Below, piece by piece: positions 1-6,880 of a DNA stretch of 15,347 nucleotides. Positions within the stretch are counted from its first letter, which is position 1, and each line of letters begins with the position of its first letter. This stretch comes from Elusimicrobiota bacterium (GTDB taxonomy: Bacteria > Elusimicrobiota > Endomicrobiia > Endomicrobiales > Endomicrobiaceae), in NCBI GenBank assembly GCA_031282945.1, contig JAITCX010000130.1, forward strand, positions 1-15,347, read 5' to 3'. Under the pieces are notes generated by a model. The model was not told the DNA's origin. It made no database searches and was given only the letters and a program-made list of their open reading frames with translations. The translations under genes and the position numbers were made by a program.

Positions 1-365
1 CAAAAAAGAAAAGATATTTAGGTGGTGTGGCAAGGGCTTATGTCTTATCATCTTTCAATAATACTATTGTCAACATAACAGACGACAGGGGCAACACTTT
101 GGCTTGGGCGTCTGCAGGCGGTTCTGGTTTTAAAGGCACAAAAAAAGGAACTCCTTTTGCAGCGCAGAACGCAGCTTTAACCGTAGGGAAAAAAGCGGTG
201 GATATGGGCGTTAAAACTGTTGCGGTTTTTGTAAACGGGCCTGGTTCCGGCAGAGAAACGGCTATCAGAGGTTTGCAGGCGGCGGGTTTGGCTATAACAA
301 TGATAAGAGATATAACGCCTGTGCCTTATGACGGCTGCCGTCCGCCAAAATTGAGAAGAGTTTAA
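1..365 (+). CDS. rpsK: 30S ribosomal protein S11 (5' end cut by window)
   Basis: Protein of the small-subunit platform, contacting 16S rRNA near the E site. The reading frame is open from the first bases (codons begin at base 3, giving KKKRYLGG before ARAYV), so the GTG at 27 is an internal Val codon and the true start lies upstream. About 120 of the usual ~129 residues are present. Family signatures seen: FNNTIVNITD, SAGGSGFKGTKKGTPFAAQ and the C-terminal GCRPPKLRRV. Oddity: the usual PHNGCR loop reads PYDGCR here, so the Asn that becomes isoaspartate in E. coli S11 (N119) is encoded as Asp. It is followed 30 bp later by rpsD, in the common S11-S4-alpha-L17 order of bacterial ribosomal protein operons. 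Identification is certain; only the missing N-terminus is unknown. Confidence 0.97.
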   Translation, partial: KKKRYLGGVARAYVLSSFNNTIVNITDDRGNTLAWASAGGSGFKGTKKGTPFAAQNAALTVGKKAVDMGVKTVAVFVNGPGSGRETAIRGLQAAGLAITMIRDITPVPYDGCRPPKLRRV

Positions 366-395
366 AGCAATATTTAAGGAAATGGAGGTTTTTTA

Positions 396-1022
396 ATGTC
401 ACGATATTTAGGGTCAGCTTGCAAGCTATGCCGCTCCCAAAAAGAAAAACTTTTTTTGAAAGGAACAAGATGCTCAACTAATTGCGCATTGGATAAAAAA
501 AGAGGTAAAAATGGACCCGGCCAGCATGGCGCCCAAAGAACAAAGATGTCGGATTATGCCAGACATTTGCGCCAGAAACAAAAAGCGCGCAGGCTTTACG
601 GTTTAACCGAACAGCAGTTTAGGCATTATTATGAGGACGCTGAAAAAATGAAGGGATCTACAGGCGACAATTTGTTGAAATTGTTGGAATTGAGGCTTGA
701 CAATGTCGTATTTAGAATTGGACTTGCAAGTTCAAAAAAAATGGCAAGACAGCTTGTAAATCATGGCATTGTTTTAGTTAATGGGCAGAAAATTAATGTG
801 CCGCGCTATCAAGTTAAGATAGGCGATATAATTACAGTAAATTCAAAATATAAAACAAATGCGCAGTTAAAAAACTGGATTGAAAAAAATGCTATAAGCG
901 CCCCAGCTTGGCTAAGTTTTGATAAAAATAAAATAGAAGGGTCGGTTATAAGCGAGCCTCTTGCAGGAGAAGCCGCCCACCCTATAGACAGCCAGTTAAT
1001 TGTGGAATATTATTCAAAATAA
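396..1022 (+). CDS. rpsD: 30S ribosomal protein S4
   Basis: Primary 16S rRNA-binding protein that nucleates assembly of the 30S body; in E. coli it also represses its own operon by binding mRNA. At 208 residues it is the normal family length. The ATG is preceded by a good ribosome binding site, GGAGG at 384-388. An N-terminal four-cysteine cluster (C9, C12, C26, C30; CX2C-X13-CX3C) marks the zinc-binding form of S4, with a last gap slightly shorter than usual. The S4 RNA-binding fold occupies about residues 98-160 (LELRLDNVVFRIGLASS, ARQLVNHGIVLVNG). The C-terminus ends in the typical LIVEYYSK. rpoA follows after 21 bp. No autoregulatory pseudoknot could be judged by eye. Confidence 0.98.
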   Translation: MSRYLGSACKLCRSQKEKLFLKGTRCSTNCALDKKRGKNGPGQHGAQRTKMSDYARHLRQKQKARRLYGLTEQQFRHYYEDAEKMKGSTGDNLLKLLELRLDNVVFRIGLASSKKMARQLVNHGIVLVNGQKINVPRYQVKIGDIITVNSKYKTNAQLKNWIEKNAISAPAWLSFDKNKIEGSVISEPLAGEAAHPIDSQLIVEYYSK

Positions 1023-1043
1023 AAAATAAAATGAGGCACATAG

Positions 1044-2021
1044 ATGAAAGATCTAGCAAAATTACGCACTCTTACATTAGATGAAAAAACAGCTACCCCA
1101 TATTATGGGCGCTTTACCGCCGAACCTTTTGAAAGCGGTTACGGCCATACTATCGGCAATTCTCTTTGCAGAGTTTTGCTTTCAAGCATACCCGGTTCTG
1201 CAATTTCCGCTATAAAAGTCGCTACAGCTTTGCATGAATTTGCAACGCTTAAAGGCGTTAAAGAGGATGTTGCAAGAATAATTTTAAACTTGAAAAAAGT
1301 GCGGGTAAAACTCCATACGGGTTTAAGCGATAAATTATATTTAAAAGTCTCTAAAGCGGGAAAAATAACTGCCGCCGACATTACGCCTAATGCAAATGTT
1401 GAGGTGATGAATCCCGATCAGGAAATTGCAAATTTGGACAGCGGAGCTACGCTTGAAATTGAAATGGATGTCACCGCTGGAATTGGATATGTTTTGGCCG
1501 ATGAATCGCAGGCTTCAAAGTATCCCGTTGGGACAATTTTATTGGACTGTTTATATTCGCCGGTTGTTAAAGTTAATTATGAGGTTGAAAATACCCGCGT
1601 TGAACAAACTTTAAACTATGACAGAATAGTTTTGGAGATTTGGACGGACGGATCGGTGAGTCCTATGGATGCATTGCATGACGCCGCTTTGACATTGAGA
1701 AGCGCTCTGTCAATTTTTATCGGCGAAAAAGAAACGCCGTCCCATCAAATTGCAAAAGAAAGTGAGGGCGAGGCGGAAGAAAATGATGATAAGACCGAGC
1801 CGATAGATAGACCGCTTAGCGCGCTTAATCTTTCCACAAAAGCAATGAACTCGCTTAAAAAAATAAAAGTTAAAACAACAAAAGAACTCGTTGCGCTCAG
1901 CGAATCTCAATTGGATTCCTTTACAAATTTTAGTAAAAAAACTATTGAGGATATTAAAGATAAATTGGGCAAAGTCGGTTTGGCTTTGGCTGATGATGCA
2001 AATGAGGATGGGAGCAATTAA
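1044..2021 (+). CDS. rpoA: DNA-directed RNA polymerase alpha subunit
   Basis: Scaffold subunit of RNA polymerase: the N-terminal domain dimerises and binds beta and beta', the C-terminal domain binds UP-element DNA and activators. At 325 residues it has the normal length (E. coli 329). The ATG follows GAGG at 1033-1036. The N-terminal domain (about 1-230) carries HTIGNSLCRVLLSSIPG; a charged acidic linker (about 236-256, KESEGEAEENDDKTE) leads to the C-terminal helix-hairpin-helix domain (about 258-315). Aligned by eye with E. coli, the DNA-contacting residues differ: R265 is K266, C269 is S270, G296 is S297, S299 is T300 and E302 is D303, whereas N268 (N269) and K298 (K299) are kept. The rplQ start codon directly abuts its stop codon, so the two are probably translationally coupled. 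Confidence 0.98.
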   Translation: MKDLAKLRTLTLDEKTATPYYGRFTAEPFESGYGHTIGNSLCRVLLSSIPGSAISAIKVATALHEFATLKGVKEDVARIILNLKKVRVKLHTGLSDKLYLKVSKAGKITAADITPNANVEVMNPDQEIANLDSGATLEIEMDVTAGIGYVLADESQASKYPVGTILLDCLYSPVVKVNYEVENTRVEQTLNYDRIVLEIWTDGSVSPMDALHDAALTLRSALSIFIGEKETPSHQIAKESEGEAEENDDKTEPIDRPLSALNLSTKAMNSLKKIKVKTTKELVALSESQLDSFTNFSKKTIEDIKDKLGKVGLALADDANEDGSN

Positions 2022-2375
2022 ATGATAAAAACTTATAATGGCAGCAAACTGCAAGTAACGCCTTCTCATAAAAAGGCTATGATGAGAAATTTGACTACAA
2101 GTCTATTTTTGCATGAAAAAATTACCACCACTTTGCCAAAAGCAAAAGAATTGGTGCGCTTTGCCGAGAGGCTTATTACTAAAGCTAAAGTTGGAGATTT
2201 ACAGGCTGTTAAAGCAATTCATGCTGAAATTGCCAACAAAGAAGTTGTTGAAAAGCTTGTAAAAGTTTTAGGTCAGAGGTATAAAGACAGAAACGGCGGA
2301 TATACTCAAATTTTTAGAGCCGGCCAAAGACGCGGGGATGCCGCATCTGTTGCAATTGTTAAATTAATTGTGTAA
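2022..2375 (+). CDS. rplQ: 50S ribosomal protein L17
   Basis: Large-subunit protein near the peptide exit tunnel. Its 117 residues match the short bacterial form. The ATG immediately follows the rpoA stop codon, with GGGAG at 2010-2014 inside the end of rpoA serving as ribosome binding site. Recognisable L17 segments are the SHKKAMMRNLTTSLFLHEKITTTLPKAKE stretch (residues about 15-43, where the family has SSHRKAMLRNM) and the C-terminal GGYTQIFRAGQRRGDAA. The extreme N-terminus (MIKTYNGSKLQVTP) lacks the usual MRHRKxGRKL basic signature, a mild divergence. It is the last gene of the ribosomal operon; the next gene, mreB, has its own promoter. I saw no hairpin-plus-T-tract terminator after it. 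Confidence 0.97.
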   Translation: MIKTYNGSKLQVTPSHKKAMMRNLTTSLFLHEKITTTLPKAKELVRFAERLITKAKVGDLQAVKAIHAEIANKEVVEKLVKVLGQRYKDRNGGYTQIFRAGQRRGDAASVAIVKLIV

Positions 2376-2387
2376 AATGTGATAAAT

Positions 2388-2430
2388 ACTTGTGAATTTC
2401 TGTTAATTGTGCTATAATAAAATCACAAGT
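2388..2430. repeat. 8-bp perfect inverted repeat bracketing the mreB promoter
   Basis: ACTTGTGA (2388-2395) and its exact reverse complement TCACAAGT (2423-2430) are separated by 27 bp. The left arm covers the -35 element and the right arm covers the predicted transcription start, with the -10 between them. The arms do not extend further in either direction. The 27-bp loop and lack of a T-tract argue against a terminator. It could be a two-site operator or a DNA-looping target, or chance in an AT-rich gap. Confidence 0.55.
2390..2418 (+). promoter_or_regulatory. Sigma70-type promoter with extended -10, driving mreB
   Basis: In the rplQ-mreB gap there is a -35-like TTGTGA (2390-2395), a 17-bp spacer and a perfect TATAAT (2413-2418) preceded by TGC (2410-2412), which is the extended -10 arrangement. 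Transcription would start near 2425, giving a leader of about 43 nt before the mreB ATG, with AAGG at 2457-2460 as ribosome binding site. It is the only consensus-grade promoter I found in the window and marks the start of the elongasome operon. No transcript data are available, so the start site is inferred. Confidence 0.75.
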
Positions 2431-2467
2431 TTATTGGCGTTAAAAAAATTATGAAAAAGGTGTAGAA

Positions 2468-3496
2468 ATGTTTAATTATTTATTCAGGATGTTTTCAAAT
2501 GATATGGGTATTGACTTGGGCACGGCGTCCGTTTTAATTTATATTAAAGGGCAGGGCATTGTGCTGAGGGAACCGTCCGTTGTGGCGATGGGGAAAAGCA
2601 CCAAAAAAATTTTTGCAATCGGCATTGATGCAAAGAGGATGTTGGGAAAAACTCCTGACAACATTATTGCATTGAGGCCGTTGAGAAACGGCGTTATCGC
2701 TGATTTTGACGCTACCGAAAAAATGATTAGATATTTCATTAAGAAAGTGCATAACAGAAGAACATTTATCCACCCCCGCGTTGTTATCGGCGTGCCATCC
2801 GGGATTACGGAAGTTGAAAAACGCGCTGTGAGAGAATCGGCAGAGCAGGCTGGGGCGCGCGAGGTGCATTTAATTGACGAGCCTCTTGCCGCGGCTATTG
2901 GGGCTGGCATTCCCATCCAAGAACCCGAAGGCAGCTTAATTGTGGATATCGGCGGCGGAACGACTGAAGTTGCGGTTTTGTCGCTGGGCGGAATGGTTGT
3001 GAAAAAATCTGTTGGCATTGCAGGCGATGAAATGGACGAGGCTATTGTAAACTATTTTAGACGCAAATATAATTTAATAATCGGCGAGAATACCGCTGAG
3101 GATGTGAAAATGGAAATCGGCTCGGCTTATCCTTTAGAGCAGGAGATGACTTTGGATGTCAAGGGCAGAGATCAAATAACGGGGCTTCCCAGAATTATAA
3201 AAATCACCTCAGAGGAAATTAGAACAGCCCTTGCGGAACCAATAAGACAAATAATTGAAATAATTAAAAATACTTTAGAGGAAACGCCTCCAGAGTTGTC
3301 CGCTGATTTAGTGGACTGCGGCATAGTTTTGAGCGGCGGCGGTTCGCTGGTGAGAGGGTTTGACAAGTTGTTAGCGCAGGAAACGGAATTGCCTGTTAGC
3401 CGCGCTGACGATCCGCTTACTTGCGTTGCGCGTGGAACGGGAATCTATATGGAAGAGTTGGATAATATCCAACAGAGTCCATTTAACAGATTTTGA
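2468..3496 (+). CDS. mreB: Rod shape-determining protein MreB
   Basis: Bacterial actin homologue that forms membrane-bound ATP-dependent filaments orienting lateral wall synthesis. At 342 residues it is family-typical. The hydrophobic/amphipathic N-terminus (MFNYLFRMF) would help membrane binding. ATPase motifs are present: phosphate-1 DLGTAS (residues 16-21; the family usually has DLGTAN), the catalytic-glutamate region LIDEPLAAAIG (E139), phosphate-2 DIGGGTTEVAV (160-170), and the adenosine motif GIVLSGGGSLVRG (285-297). The ATG follows AAGG at 2457-2460. It opens the operon and is followed by mreC after 9 bp. Nothing suggests a truncated or second-copy paralogue such as Mbl. Confidence 0.98.
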   Translation: MFNYLFRMFSNDMGIDLGTASVLIYIKGQGIVLREPSVVAMGKSTKKIFAIGIDAKRMLGKTPDNIIALRPLRNGVIADFDATEKMIRYFIKKVHNRRTFIHPRVVIGVPSGITEVEKRAVRESAEQAGAREVHLIDEPLAAAIGAGIPIQEPEGSLIVDIGGGTTEVAVLSLGGMVVKKSVGIAGDEMDEAIVNYFRRKYNLIIGENTAEDVKMEIGSAYPLEQEMTLDVKGRDQITGLPRIIKITSEEIRTALAEPIRQIIEIIKNTLEETPPELSADLVDCGIVLSGGGSLVRGFDKLLAQETELPVSRADDPLTCVARGTGIYMEELDNIQQSPFNRF

Positions 3497-3505
3497 TCTA
3501 CCGCC

Positions 3506-4582
3506 ATGCAAGACAAAGAGAGAACTAGGGTTGAACCGTTCATTTTTATAGTTTTACTTTTCATAAGTATTTTTTGCCTCATATTTAATACTACGCCGTA
3601 TGTGCGCATATTTAAAAATAGCGTCTATTATATATTATATCCTTCCGTCTCTGCGGCCAGCCAGCTTTTAGACTCCTCAGCCGACATTTCCCAAAACATT
3701 AAATCTTTAATTAATGTCCACCAAGACAACTTAAAATTAAAAGAAATCAACCAAGAATTGACCGATCGTCTGTATAACTATCAACAGATGAGCGCTCAAT
3801 ATTACGGTTTAATAGATTTTTTAAAAATTGACAGCATCCAGTTAGTGCAGACGGTTTTCGCCTCTGTCACTTTGCGGGAGCCTAGCCAATGGTATCAATG
3901 GATTATAATTGACAAAGGGACGCATTCAAATATTAGAGAGCAGCTTCCCGTTGAATTGATGGACGAAAACGGAACGCTTTATGCGCTTGGCAGAATTAAT
4001 GAAGCGCAGCCCAATTCTTCAAAGGTCGCTCTCATAACAAATCCGCTTTCCGTTGTGCCTGTTATGGTTAAAGATAAAAATATTTATTGTTTGGCGGAAG
4101 GCGCAAACGGTCCGCTTTTGAAAATTACATATATACCTATGGATGCAGACATTAGAGAAGGAGATTTGCTTGTGGTAAGCAATCTCAGTTCAGTGTTTAC
4201 GGCCGGCACTCCAGTTGCAATTGTGCAGTCAGTGTCTAATACGGCATTATTGGATTCTAAAGTCGCCACGGCGAGAGTTTTATTTTCTGATGCGGATGTC
4301 AACAGGGTTATTGTTTTGGTTGGACGAGAGGTAAATGTTGCGGCGCAAGATAAGATTGCGCCTGTGCGCCCCCCTAGAGTGCAAAATGCGGAGGCGGCTC
4401 CTATTACTAATCCCCAACCTCAAGCCTTGCAGACGCCCGCGGCGCCTCCTCAAGCTCAAGCTAGACCGCGCCAGCAGCAGCGCCGCAGAACTTCTGCGCC
4501 TCAATCCGCGCAAAGCGCGCCTAACGTGCAGGAACAAGCGGCTTTAGAAAATGCTAATGCGCAAGAGAGGGAGGGGCGGTGA
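3506..4582 (+). CDS. mreC: Rod shape-determining protein MreC
   Basis: Bitopic membrane protein that links MreB to PBP2 and activates PBP2/RodA. The 358 residues comprise a short cytoplasmic N-terminus, one membrane helix (about 11-28), a coiled coil (about 65-105), and the paired beta-barrel domain (about 110-284) with the family hallmarks WYQWIIIDKG, ENGTLYALGRI, SKVALITNP and IREGDLLVVSN. After residue 284 comes a 74-residue tail rich in Pro, Gln, Ala and Arg, probably disordered and outside the inner membrane. No convincing Shine-Dalgarno precedes the ATG, which lies 9 bp after the mreB stop, so coupling to mreB translation is likely. Its last 4 bases overlap the mreD start (GTGA). Confidence 0.93.
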   Translation: MQDKERTRVEPFIFIVLLFISIFCLIFNTTPYVRIFKNSVYYILYPSVSAASQLLDSSADISQNIKSLINVHQDNLKLKEINQELTDRLYNYQQMSAQYYGLIDFLKIDSIQLVQTVFASVTLREPSQWYQWIIIDKGTHSNIREQLPVELMDENGTLYALGRINEAQPNSSKVALITNPLSVVPVMVKDKNIYCLAEGANGPLLKITYIPMDADIREGDLLVVSNLSSVFTAGTPVAIVQSVSNTALLDSKVATARVLFSDADVNRVIVLVGREVNVAAQDKIAPVRPPRVQNAEAAPITNPQPQALQTPAAPPQAQARPRQQQRRRTSAPQSAQSAPNVQEQAALENANAQEREGR

Positions 4583-5079
4583 GAAAAGTTTTTTTATCCA
4601 TAATATTTTTTCTTATAATAATTTTTATCCAGTTTTTTCTTGGAATGTATTTAAATATTTATAAAGTGTTTCCAAACTTTATTATGATAACGATTTTGTA
4701 TTTGAGCATTTACGGCGGCCGTTTTGAAGCCTGCGTAGCGGGCTTTTTATTTGGCATGTGCTGGGACGCTTTTGCGACTGATATGTTTGGGTTGAGGATG
4801 TTGGTTCTTACAATTATAGGATTTATAATGCCTCCAATTATTAGAAAATTGGACGGCCAGCAAGTATCTGTGCAGTTTTTTGTTACGGCGATTTCTATGG
4901 TAGTTTATTGGTTTTTATTGGCGGTAATTTATATAGCTTTTAATAAAACTTCAACAACTGTTTTTGAATCAATTGTAAACTTGAGGAATCTTTTTACTTT
5001 AATAGAAACAGTTATTTTCGCGCCTTTTGCATTTTTAATTTTGCGAGTTTTAGATATGGCTAGGCGGGTAAGGAGATAG
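4579..5079 (+). CDS. mreD: Rod shape-determining protein MreD
   Basis: Small polytopic membrane partner of MreC in the elongasome. At 166 residues it has the family length and is almost entirely hydrophobic, with about five or six membrane segments beginning at residue 4. The family-like region FPNFIMITILYLSIYGGRFEACVAG (residues about 31-55), followed by FGMCWDAF, matches the MreD pattern of a Pro-containing second helix and a GFxxGLxxD-type motif (CWDAF here). The GTG start is supported by the strong AGGGAGGGG purine tract at 4568-4576 and by the GTGA overlap with mreC. Sequence conservation in this family is low, so the call rests partly on position between mreC and the PBP2 gene. Confidence 0.92.
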   Translation: MRKVFLSIIFFLIIIFIQFFLGMYLNIYKVFPNFIMITILYLSIYGGRFEACVAGFLFGMCWDAFATDMFGLRMLVLTIIGFIMPPIIRKLDGQQVSVQFFVTAISMVVYWFLLAVIYIAFNKTSTTVFESIVNLRNLFTLIETVIFAPFAFLILRVLDMARRVRR

Positions 5080-5083
5080 AGTT

Positions 5084-6880
5084 GTGGTTTGGCAAACTGG
5101 TCAAAAGATTTCATTTTCTGAGTTTCTCTATAGACAGGGGAAAATAGTTGTAATTTTTATAATTTTATTTCTCTTGCTGTCCGTAAGGCTTTTTTATTTG
5201 CAAGTCTTAAGAGGCGATTATTACCGGCGCATCTCTGAGCAGCAGCGTATTTTTAGCGTAAACGAGCAAGCCCCGCGCGGCATAATTTACGGCGCGGACG
5301 GTTCAATGTTGGTTCAAAACACCCTCACATATTCTGTAGTTTTCTATCCATTTGACAAAAGCGGCATGCCCACCGATTTGGTAATTAATGAATTAAATTC
5401 TATTCTCAAAAAAGATATCAGACCTTATCTTGAGGAGAGCATGAAAACCGGAAAAATGGTTGTTATTTCCGAGAATATCTCTACATACGACATGTTTAGA
5501 ATTAGGGAAAACAGGTTAAATTTAAACGGCGTGCATGTCTTAGAATTTGCCCAAAGGCTCTACAATAATCCCGGCGCAAACAGCCATATTTTCGGCTATA
5601 CCGGCGAAATAACAAAAGAGGAGCTTGCGGCCGCTAGAGGCGCCGACTATAAACAAGGCGATTATATCGGCCGCGGCGGAATAGAGGAAGCTTATGACAA
5701 ATATTTGCGCGGCATAGACGGCGGCTGGCAGATTGAAGTAAACGTCAAAGGAATTCAGACGAGCGTTTTTAGATATATCCCGCCTGTTATTGGAAACAGC
5801 ATTTATACGACAATAGATCCAAAACTGCAGGAAGCGGCTTATCAGGGTTTGAGCAACAGTTCAACAGGACGTGGAGCCGTGGTTGTGATAGATGTGAGGA
5901 GCGGGGCGGTTAAGGCGCTGGTGAGCGCGCCGAGTTTTGATGCAAATAGAGTAAAAGCGGAAGATTTTGCGCAATATTTAAAAGACAGAAAACTGCCGCT
6001 TTATAACCGCGCTACGCAGGCTCTTTATGCGCCGGGTTCAATTTTTAAAATTGTAGGTTTTGCGGCCGCTTTAGAAAACGGCGTAGATCCAAAAGAGACA
6101 AAATTTTGTCCGGGGTATTTTGATTTAGGCAATAAGAGATTTTTATGTTGGCTTCACAAAGGGCATGGCAAAGTTGATTTGGCGGAAGCTTTAGCGCAAT
6201 CCTGCAATGTATATTTTTATAATTTGGCATTGCGTTTGGGCATAAATGTTATAGACGAATTTGCATATAGATTTCATTTGGGGGAGCTGACAGGTATAGA
6301 TTTGCCAAATGAAAAAAGAGGTTTTGTGCCAACGCCTGAGTGGAAGAGAGAACGCGCAAGAGGTAAAGAGAGGGGTCCGTGGGGACAGGGCGATACAGTC
6401 AATGTGGGCGTTGGGCAGGGGGCGCTTTGGGTTACGCCTTTGCAGATGGCTGTGATGATGGCAAGCGTTGCAAGCAAGGGGACATATTATGAACCTTATA
6501 TCGTTGACAATATTGTCTCGCATGACGGCAAGCAGCTCTATGCGCATAAAGTGAAAAAAGGCCAGCCCATAAAATTAGCTAAACGCACATGGGATTTATT
6601 GCATGAGGCATTGATAGGCACTGTTGAAAGAGGCACGGCGAGGCGTTTATATTTTGAAAATATAAAGGTAGCGGGAAAAACGGGGACGGCTCAAAATCCG
6701 CAGGGCGATGATCATGCTTGGATTGTAACTTTTGCGCCTGCAGACGATCCTGAAATTGCGATAGCTGTAATAGTTGAAAACGGCGGAGGCGGAAGCGCCA
6801 ATGCGGCGCCGATAGCTAGAATGGTATATGAAGCGTATTTTGAAAAAAGGTTGGCTATAAAAACAAATGAGGACCAATAA
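5084..6880 (+). CDS. mrdA: Penicillin-binding protein 2, elongation transpeptidase
   Basis: Class B PBP that cross-links peptidoglycan during rod elongation, paired with RodA. The 598 residues are typical. A short cytoplasmic stretch is followed by one membrane anchor (about 20-41), the dimerisation/pedestal domain with RGIIYGADGSMLVQN (about 65-79), and the penicillin-binding domain. Active-site motifs: SIFK with nucleophile S319 and K322, SCN at 373-375, and KTG at 532-534 (GKTGTAQ). The GTG start is set by AGGAG at 5071-5075, inside the end of mreD. The gene is normally followed by rodA; here wecB overlaps its last 14 bases and rodA comes about 5.1 kb later. Confidence 0.97.
   Translation: MVWQTGQKISFSEFLYRQGKIVVIFIILFLLLSVRLFYLQVLRGDYYRRISEQQRIFSVNEQAPRGIIYGADGSMLVQNTLTYSVVFYPFDKSGMPTDLVINELNSILKKDIRPYLEESMKTGKMVVISENISTYDMFRIRENRLNLNGVHVLEFAQRLYNNPGANSHIFGYTGEITKEELAAARGADYKQGDYIGRGGIEEAYDKYLRGIDGGWQIEVNVKGIQTSVFRYIPPVIGNSIYTTIDPKLQEAAYQGLSNSSTGRGAVVVIDVRSGAVKALVSAPSFDANRVKAEDFAQYLKDRKLPLYNRATQALYAPGSIFKIVGFAAALENGVDPKETKFCPGYFDLGNKRFLCWLHKGHGKVDLAEALAQSCNVYFYNLALRLGINVIDEFAYRFHLGELTGIDLPNEKRGFVPTPEWKRERARGKERGPWGQGDTVNVGVGQGALWVTPLQMAVMMASVASKGTYYEPYIVDNIVSHDGKQLYAHKVKKGQPIKLAKRTWDLLHEALIGTVERGTARRLYFENIKVAGKTGTAQNPQGDDHAWIVTFAPADDPEIAIAVIVENGGGGSANAAPIARMVYEAYFEKRLAIKTNEDQ

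Noticed and set aside
27..29. GTG as the start of rpsK
   Set aside because: The frame is open upstream to base 3 and those codons (KKKRYLGG) fit the S11 N-terminus, so the gene simply runs off the window.
2451..2465. Four-codon leader ORF (MKKV then TAG) just before mreB
   Set aside because: It overlaps the mreB ribosome binding site and has no good site of its own; AT-rich leaders give such mini-ORFs by chance.
2376..2467. Intrinsic terminator between rplQ and mreB
   Set aside because: The only inverted repeat has a 27-base loop and no following T-tract, so it does not look like a terminator.
4280..4537. Arg/Leu-rich minus-strand frame over the mreC tail
   Set aside because: It is the mirror of the low-complexity Ala/Gln/Pro tail of MreC and has no independent support.
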